A stretch of DNA of 64,000 bases from Cupriavidus pauculus. Lineage in GTDB: Bacteria > Pseudomonadota > Gammaproteobacteria > Burkholderiales > Burkholderiaceae. The stretch is taken from positions 24,889 through 88,888 of the forward strand of contig NZ_BPUO01000021.1 in assembly GCF_022179805.1 (NCBI RefSeq), read 5' to 3'. Position numbers and translations under genes: made by a program. A model generated the notes under the pieces. The model saw only the letters and a program-made list of their open reading frames with translations, did no database searches and had not been told where the DNA came from. This document shows positions 59,371 through 64,000 of the stretch, one piece after another. The stretch's first letter is position 1. Each line of letters begins with the position of its first letter.

Positions 59371-60345
59371 ATGAAGTCGGAAAGATCCAAAGGCAGGGCA
59401 TTTCGCGCCCGCAGGGCCGCGGCAGCGGCAACGGTAGCGCTGCTAGGCGCCATCAGTGCCGGTGCGGCCGCTGCAGGGCAAGAAGCGGTGGCTACCGAGG
59501 GATACCTGGAAGTCGGGCCCGACATGCGGCTCAGGCGGATGGTCGTGAGCCCAACGCAGGCCAAGGGGACGGTGCTGTTCCTGCATGGCTTTCCCGAGAC
59601 CATGCTGGCCTGGAAAGAGGCGGCGGCGACGCTTGGGCGCGACTTCGAAGTCCATGCATTCGACTGGCCAGGCTACGGCGACTCTTCGCGGCCGCCGGCG
59701 GACCAGTTCAGCTACGCACCGCGCGCCTATGCCGACGTGCTGCAACGCTACATCGACAAGGCCGGCATCGACCGCCAGCGCCTGGTGATCTACGCCACCG
59801 ACATCGGCGCGCTGCCCGCGTTGCTGGCCGCAATCGACCGGCCCGACATCGCGCACACCATCATCGTCGGCGACTTCGCGCCGTTCAATCGTCCCCAGTA
59901 CATGCAGGAACGGCTGCAGGCCATGAAGGACCCCAAGTCGGCGCCGGTCGTGCGGAAGGTGTTCAACGACACCCGCGACGAGATCCTGCAGAACGCCTTC
60001 ACGCGGGGCTTGCCCGATGTGGCCCGTTATGAACTCAGCGCGGAATACCGGGCCGACATGGCGCGGGGCTGGCAGAACGGTTCGCTGACATCGGCCGACG
60101 CGTTCTACCACTACTACTCGCATTTCACGCGCGACCAGGATGCGTTCGAGGCCGCGCTCGACCGGCTCAAGACGCCGGTCAAGGTGGTCTGGGGCGAGCG
60201 GGATATCTTCATCACCCCGGGAATGGGCGCCGAATTCGCCGCGAGGGCAAATGCGCCGCTGCACGTGCTGCCCGGTGTCGGCCACTATCCGCATCTGCAG
60301 GACCCGCAGCATGCCGTGGAGGCTGTGCGCGAAGCGTTCCGCTGA
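59371..60345 (+). CDS. Exported alpha/beta hydrolase with Asp nucleophile (haloalkane dehalogenase/epoxide hydrolase-like)
   Basis: A 324-residue protein from ATG 59371 (ribosome site GAGGTGAAGG) with a signal peptide (AAAAATVALLGAISAGAAAA). The oxyanion motif is LFLHGFPETMLAW near residue 70. The nucleophile elbow reads YATDIGALPALL, making D144 the nucleophile instead of Ser. The acid is in WGERDIFITP and the base His in GVGHYPHLQDP. An Asp nucleophile is the rule in haloalkane dehalogenases, haloacetate dehalogenases and epoxide hydrolases. Secretion is unusual for these. It stands alone after the operon terminator. Confidence 0.85.
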   Translation: MKSERSKGRAFRARRAAAAATVALLGAISAGAAAAGQEAVATEGYLEVGPDMRLRRMVVSPTQAKGTVLFLHGFPETMLAWKEAAATLGRDFEVHAFDWPGYGDSSRPPADQFSYAPRAYADVLQRYIDKAGIDRQRLVIYATDIGALPALLAAIDRPDIAHTIIVGDFAPFNRPQYMQERLQAMKDPKSAPVVRKVFNDTRDEILQNAFTRGLPDVARYELSAEYRADMARGWQNGSLTSADAFYHYYSHFTRDQDAFEAALDRLKTPVKVVWGERDIFITPGMGAEFAARANAPLHVLPGVGHYPHLQDPQHAVEAVREAFR

Positions 60346-60441
60346 TCCGCGGCTTGCTGCGCTGCAAGAATCAGACAGCCCCCGACAACTCTGCCACCTG
60401 ACAGGCGCTATCGTCTCTCCGTAGCTGTGGTGCTTCTTCCG

Positions 60442-60477
60442 GCCCGATCCATCTCCAGTGGCGGGCTTTCTTTTTTT
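60442..60477 (+). terminator. Probable Rho-independent terminator after the alpha/beta hydrolase gene
   Basis: GCCCG pairs with CGGGC across a 15-base loop, followed by TTTC and seven T. It is 97 bp beyond the hydrolase stop and 56 bp before the next ATG. The stem is short, so confidence is moderate. Confidence 0.5.
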
Positions 60478-60532
60478 GCGCGCCGGCTGCGGTATATTCG
60501 GCCGCTTGACACGACACGCATACAGGAAGGGC

Positions 60533-60901
60533 ATGGACAAGAAGCGGATTCGGGTATCGCATGTGGCAGTTCCCGGCGATCTCAGCGTCCTGAAACTGAA
60601 GGGTTACCTGCGCACGGCGCTGGCCGAGGCGGCTGAAGCATCGGGCGACGAGATCCTGCTGGTCAAGGTGCTGGTGCCGCAGGCGCTGGGGCTCAAGGCC
60701 GGGGAAAAGCTGTTCGACAAGGTGCTGCAGGGCATCGTCGACAAGGACAAGCGGGTGAGAAGGGTGTCGGTCGAGTTTGTCGACGGCGAGATCACGGCCG
60801 AGAAGATCGCTGCCAGCGAGGCGCGTACGCAGAAGGAAATCGACGCCTACGGCCACCTGCTGGAGGACGACAAGGCAGGCGAAGAAGACGAAGCAAAGTG
60901 A
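60533..60901 (+). CDS. Small conserved-looking protein of unknown function
   Basis: A 122-residue soluble protein from ATG 60533 with an AGGAAGG ribosome site. It alternates predicted strands and helices: VSHVAVPGDLSVLKLKGYLR, then EILLVKVLVPQALGLKAGEK, VRRVSVEFVDGEITAEKIAA, and a very acidic tail (EDDKAGEEDEAK). There is no signal, membrane segment or metal motif. Its stop overlaps the GTG start of the HD-domain gene (GTGA), so the two are translationally coupled and may work together. I do not recognise the family. Confidence 0.75.
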   Translation: MDKKRIRVSHVAVPGDLSVLKLKGYLRTALAEAAEASGDEILLVKVLVPQALGLKAGEKLFDKVLQGIVDKDKRVRRVSVEFVDGEITAEKIAASEARTQKEIDAYGHLLEDDKAGEEDEAK

Positions 60902-61509
60902 CCACCGTGGACCTCACCAACCTGGAGCGCCAGCTCGCCTTCCTTCGCGAAATCGACCGCCTGAAAGGCGTGCTGCGGATGTCGCCGCTGATCGACCAGT
61001 CGCGGCGCGAGAACAGTGCCGAGCATTCGTGGCATCTCGCCATGTATGCGCTGGTGCTGTCCGAGCACGCGGCGGCACCGGTCGATGTGGTGCGCGTGGT
61101 GAAGATGCTGCTGCTGCACGACATCGTGGAGATTGATGCCGGCGACACGCCATTCCACGATCCATCGCAGCAAGCCGACCAGGCCGAGCGCGAGCGCCTG
61201 GCTGCCGAACGGATTTTCTCGTTGCTGCCCGCCGCGCAGGGGACCGAGTTTCGCGATCTCTGGGCCGAGTTCGAAGCTGCTGACACCGACGACGCCCGAT
61301 TCGCCAAGGCGCTGGACCGCTTTCAGCCGCTGATCCACAACGTGGCCACCGACGGTGGCACGTGGGTCGCGCATCAGGTCAGCGAAGCGCAGGTAAATGA
61401 GCGCTACGGGCCGCCCATCGCACGCGGCGCGCCGGCGCTATGGGAGGCGGCCACCCGGCTCGTGCAGGAACATTTTCGTGGCTCGTCCAAAGAGAACACG
61501 CCGGAGTGA
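60898..61509 (+). CDS. HD-domain phosphohydrolase (YfbR-like)
   Basis: A 203-residue HD-superfamily protein starting at GTG 60898, coupled to the small unknown gene. The metal-binding residues are seen as RRENSAEHSWHLAMYA (His) and VKMLLLHDIVEIDAGDTPFH (HD pair), with a later Asp near ADTDDARFAKALDRFQPLI. This family includes 5'-deoxynucleotidases and related nucleotide hydrolases. The substrate here is not known. It converges on a LysR gene with 17 bp between stops. Confidence 0.88.
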   Translation: MTTVDLTNLERQLAFLREIDRLKGVLRMSPLIDQSRRENSAEHSWHLAMYALVLSEHAAAPVDVVRVVKMLLLHDIVEIDAGDTPFHDPSQQADQAERERLAAERIFSLLPAAQGTEFRDLWAEFEAADTDDARFAKALDRFQPLIHNVATDGGTWVAHQVSEAQVNERYGPPIARGAPALWEAATRLVQEHFRGSSKENTPE

Positions 61510-61526
61510 GTGACGGGTCGCGCCGG

Positions 61527-62417
61527 TCAGGCTGCTGCCCCTTCGCGTTCCAGCCACGAACGGAACAACCCCACCAGTGCATCGTCGGCCTTTTCGTCGG
61601 GCACGTAGCTGCAATAGCTGCGTGACGGCAGACGCGGGCTATCGAATGGCGTGACCAGCCGACCGGCGGCAAGGTCGTGCGATACCAGCGCGGTGGGCCC
61701 CATCGCCACGCCGATGCCGTCGATGGCGGCCTGCAAGCTCAGGTAGAAGTGGTCGAAGGTCAACGTCGCGGCCGGCCTCAGCGCCGGGATGCTCGCGCGG
61801 GCCAGCCAGTCCGGCCACAGCCGTGGCAGGCTCGATGTATGCAGCAGCGTGTGATCCCGCAAGTCGTCCGGCGTACGCAACGGCAGGCGCTGCAATAGCG
61901 CCGGGCTGCAGACCGGCAGCCGTTCCTCGGTCAGGAACGGGTGCATCGCATAGCCGTAGAACGTGTCCGGGCCGCCCCGGATCACGATGTCGTGGTCTTC
62001 CCTCAGCCCCTCCAGCGGTCCGTTCGACGTCTCCACCCTGACCTCGATGTCGGGATGCTCGGCGCGGAATGTCGCGAGTCGCGGCACCAGCCAGCGCAAC
62101 GTGAACGTGGCGGGCGCGTTGACGGACAGCGTCCGACTGACGGCCTGCGGCATGCCATATCTCGCCGTGGCCTGCGAGAGCTGTTCGAACAAGGGGCCGA
62201 TTTCCGCCAGATAGGCGCGGGCTGCCGGCGTCAATGTGACGCGCCGATTGTGACGCTCGAACATCGGCGTCCCGAGCCAGTCCTCCAGCAGGCGCACATG
62301 CTGGCTGACCGCGCCGTGCGTGACGTGCAGTTCGGCGGCGGCCTCCTTGAAGCTGCCCAGCCGGCCCGCCGCCTCGAAGGCGCGCAGGGCATTGAGCGGC
62401 GGCAATACGCGTTTCAT
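61527..62417 (-). CDS. LysR-family transcriptional regulator (GcvA-like)
   Basis: A 296-residue LysR protein of the GcvA branch. It opens PLNALRAFEAAGRLGSFKEA with recognition helix GAVSQHVRLLEDWLGTPMFE, and the effector-domain segments LREDHDIVIRGG and AAIDGIGVAMGPTALVSHDL are typical. It is divergent from the EamA transporter gene across a 122-bp gap that includes TAG-N5-CTA (62424-62434), so it probably controls that transporter and itself. Confidence 0.9.
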   Translation of the reverse strand: MKRVLPPLNALRAFEAAGRLGSFKEAAAELHVTHGAVSQHVRLLEDWLGTPMFERHNRRVTLTPAARAYLAEIGPLFEQLSQATARYGMPQAVSRTLSVNAPATFTLRWLVPRLATFRAEHPDIEVRVETSNGPLEGLREDHDIVIRGGPDTFYGYAMHPFLTEERLPVCSPALLQRLPLRTPDDLRDHTLLHTSSLPRLWPDWLARASIPALRPAATLTFDHFYLSLQAAIDGIGVAMGPTALVSHDLAAGRLVTPFDSPRLPSRSYCSYVPDEKADDALVGLFRSWLEREGAAA

Positions 62418-62539
62418 TCGAAATAGTTTTTCTAACGTGAAGTGGCAATTTATCTCGGTTGCAGGCGCTTTACAAGATAGTTATCTTTGCTTTCGCCCCG
62501 TTTTCTCCCCCAATTCGCGATAGAGACACCCAGGACCCC

Positions 62540-63382
62540 ATGCTTACCTACACCGGCGGCATCGTGCTGTTTGCCGCCATGCTCCATGCGAGCTGGAACG
62601 CGATGCTGCACGGCAATCGAGACCGGTTCCTGTCGATGGCGTGGATGAGCATCGCGATCGGCGCGGTTTCCACGTTCGTCGTCATGTCCAGCCCCTTGCC
62701 GGCCCCCGAGTCGTGGCCCTACATCGCCGCATCGGGGCTTGTGCATATCTTCTACAACGTGAGCCTGGTACGGTCCTATGGCCGCAACGACCTGGCGCTC
62801 GCCTACCCCATCGCACGCGGCTCGTCGCCGCTGCTGGTGACGCTGGGCGCGGCGCTGTTTGCGGGCGAGGCCATCCAGCCGTTACACGCACTCGGCATCG
62901 TGATGACCACGGGCGGCATCGTCGCCATCGCACTGCAGGGGCGTCACGTGTCGCGCTCGGGGGCGATGGCCGCGCTGGTGACCGGCGCGACGATTGCGCT
63001 CTATACGGTGATCGACGGCATCGGCGTGAGATTGTCCGGCGGTCAGTCGCTGGCGTACACCGCGTGGATGTTCCTGTCCTACTGGCTGATGCCGGTGCTG
63101 TTCGTGGTGATGCGCGGGTTTCCGTCGCTATGGAAGCCGGTGGTTGACCAGCCTCTGGCGGTGGGCACGTCGCTGGTCGGCGGGCTGGTGTCGCTGGCGG
63201 CCTATGGCATCGTGATCTGGGCGCTGCAGTCGGGCGCGATGGGCACGGTGTCGGCACTGCGCGAAACGAGCGTGGTGTTCGCGGTGCTGATCGGGCGCGT
63301 GTTCCTGCGCGAATCGGTCAGTGGGGCGCGCTGGCTGGCCTGCTTCGTCGTGGCGGCGGGCGCGGTGTGTCTGGGGCTTTGA
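62540..63382 (+). CDS. EamA/DMT-superfamily permease
   Basis: A 280-residue protein with about ten hydrophobic segments in two EamA repeats. The first repeat has MLHASWNAMLHGNRDRFLSM and LALAYPIARGSSPLLVTLGA. The second has SALRETSVVFAVLIGRVFLR then ESVSGARWLACFVVAAGAVC. These inner-membrane carriers usually export amino acids or other metabolites. ATG 62540 follows an AT-rich leader. The divergent LysR suggests substrate-induced expression. Confidence 0.9.
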   Translation: MLTYTGGIVLFAAMLHASWNAMLHGNRDRFLSMAWMSIAIGAVSTFVVMSSPLPAPESWPYIAASGLVHIFYNVSLVRSYGRNDLALAYPIARGSSPLLVTLGAALFAGEAIQPLHALGIVMTTGGIVAIALQGRHVSRSGAMAALVTGATIALYTVIDGIGVRLSGGQSLAYTAWMFLSYWLMPVLFVVMRGFPSLWKPVVDQPLAVGTSLVGGLVSLAAYGIVIWALQSGAMGTVSALRETSVVFAVLIGRVFLRESVSGARWLACFVVAAGAVCLGL

Positions 63383-63398
63383 GAGAAGGAGAAGCAAG

Positions 63399-63821
63399 GT
63401 GGGTGATACGAACAAGGTGGCTGGCCAGTGCCATTGCGGCGCGGTGCGTTTCGAGGTGACGCTGGCCGATGGTTTGCGCTCGGCGCGTCGCTGCAACTGC
63501 TCCTATTGCCGGATGCGCGGTGCCGTGGTGGTGGCGGCCGACGTGGGTGCGATGCGGTTCGTGCAGGGCGAGGATGTGCTGACCTGCTACCGCTTTCACA
63601 CCGGCGTGGCGCAGCACTATTTTTGTTCCCAATGCGGCATCCACACGCATCTGCGGCGGCGCTCCGATCCGAACCTGATCGGTGTGAACGTGGCGTGCCT
63701 GGACGGGGTGAGCCCGTTCGACTTCGCCGAGGTGCCCGTCTCCGATGGCGTCAATCATCCGGGCGATACGGGCGGGCCGCCGCGGTTGGCGGGCACCATG
63801 CGCTTTATCCCCGTGGATTGA
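63399..63821 (+). CDS. GFA-family (glutathione-dependent formaldehyde-activating fold) zinc protein
   Basis: A 140-residue protein from GTG 63399, supported by a GAAGGAG ribosome site. The GFA zinc-binding cysteines are present: C11 and C13 (GQCHCGAVRFEV), C32, C34 and C37 (RRCNCSYCRMRG), and C76 and C79 (HYFCSQCGIHTH). GFA-fold proteins bind zinc and often glutathione adducts; most are not proven formaldehyde enzymes. It lies 16 bp after the EamA gene and may be cotranscribed. Confidence 0.87.
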   Translation: MGDTNKVAGQCHCGAVRFEVTLADGLRSARRCNCSYCRMRGAVVVAADVGAMRFVQGEDVLTCYRFHTGVAQHYFCSQCGIHTHLRRRSDPNLIGVNVACLDGVSPFDFAEVPVSDGVNHPGDTGGPPRLAGTMRFIPVD

Positions 63822-63912
63822 TCTGTCCACGCGGGCTGGGCATCGCCGGGGTTTGGCATTGATGTAAGCTTGCGCCGGGCCTGTCAGCGTTTTTGTGTTC
63901 AGGGCAGTTAAA

Positions 63913-63940
63913 GGCTCACCGTCAACTTAGCCGGTGAGCC
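63913..63940. terminator. Hairpin near the end of the window
   Basis: GGCTCACCG pairs with CGGTGAGCC (9-bp perfect stem, 10-base loop). On the minus strand it is followed by a short T-containing stretch (CCTTTAACT), so it may terminate a leftward gene beginning beyond the window. The rest of 63822-64000 shows no gene. Confidence 0.45.
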
Positions 63941-64000
63941 AGCATTATCTCAGCGATGCGGGGTGGGTGAAGCGTTCCTCATAGAGAATAGCAAACTGGT

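Noticed and set aside
1..64000. CRISPR arrays, tRNA/rRNA genes, insertion sequences, attachment sites, replication origin
   Set aside because: I looked for repeat-spacer patterns, transposase or integrase motifs, clover-leaf ends and iteron clusters and found none that were convincing.

Overview
The window is GC-rich and densely coded. It looks like chromosomal or megaplasmid DNA of a beta-proteobacterium in the Burkholderiaceae, most like Cupriavidus/Ralstonia. That assignment is inferred from four Bug/TctC-type tricarboxylate-binding proteins, Burkholderia-type porin debris, many LysR/GntR/LacI regulators with catabolic operons, and the codon bias. I see no rRNA, tRNA, CRISPR array, insertion sequence or phage gene.

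Region 1 (1-8.6 kb) is a C4-dicarboxylate block. It holds the 3' part of a fumarate-reductase-like flavoprotein, a two-subunit class I fumarase/tartrate dehydratase, an amidohydrolase-fold protein without the usual HxH motif, a LysR regulator, a Bug binding protein followed by a TauE/SafE permease, and a convergent aspartase gene (aspA). A decayed porin fragment closes the block.

Region 2 (8.6-38 kb) is an iron-acquisition island. It has six TonB-dependent receptors, three ECF-sigma/FecR pairs, a Fur-family regulator, a two-component system, a membrane-anchored LuxR-type regulator, a DUF4198 protein, a ThuA-like exported protein, and a receptor / PiuC-type dioxygenase / FMN alpha-hydroxy-acid oxidase operon. 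A TTC38-like TPR protein and the iron-linked ABC pair FetA/FetB follow. Several Fur-box-like sites lie in the intergenic gaps, and one 19-bp site occurs in two identical copies.

Region 3 (38-44.6 kb) is a hydantoin/amide-type catabolic operon on the minus strand: MFS transporter, exported serine hydrolase, arylmalonate-decarboxylase-like protein, dihydropyrimidinase, and a hydantoin-racemase-like protein lacking both catalytic cysteines. A divergent GntR/FCD regulator is the likely controller.

Region 4 (44.6-59.2 kb) is a divergent catabolic locus. The minus arm is Bug, TauD-like dioxygenase, ICL/PEPM-family lyase and MFS transporter, with a GntR/UTRA regulator beyond it. The plus arm is a histidinol-dehydrogenase-like enzyme, SDR, LacI regulator, lambda-crystallin-type hydroxyacid dehydrogenase, Bug, LeuC-like and LeuD-like hydro-lyase subunits, a second ICL/PEPM lyase and another Bug, closed by a strong intrinsic terminator. 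Both arms flank a 258-bp control region with three LacI-like palindromes. This is the best candidate for an undescribed pathway: a LeuCD-type hydro-lyase/isomerase paired with a C-C lyase, as in dimethylmaleate (nicotinate) or methylisocitrate degradation.

Region 5 (59.3-64 kb) holds general genes: an exported alpha/beta hydrolase with an Asp nucleophile, a small unknown protein coupled to an HD-domain hydrolase, a LysR/EamA-transporter divergent pair and a GFA-fold protein.
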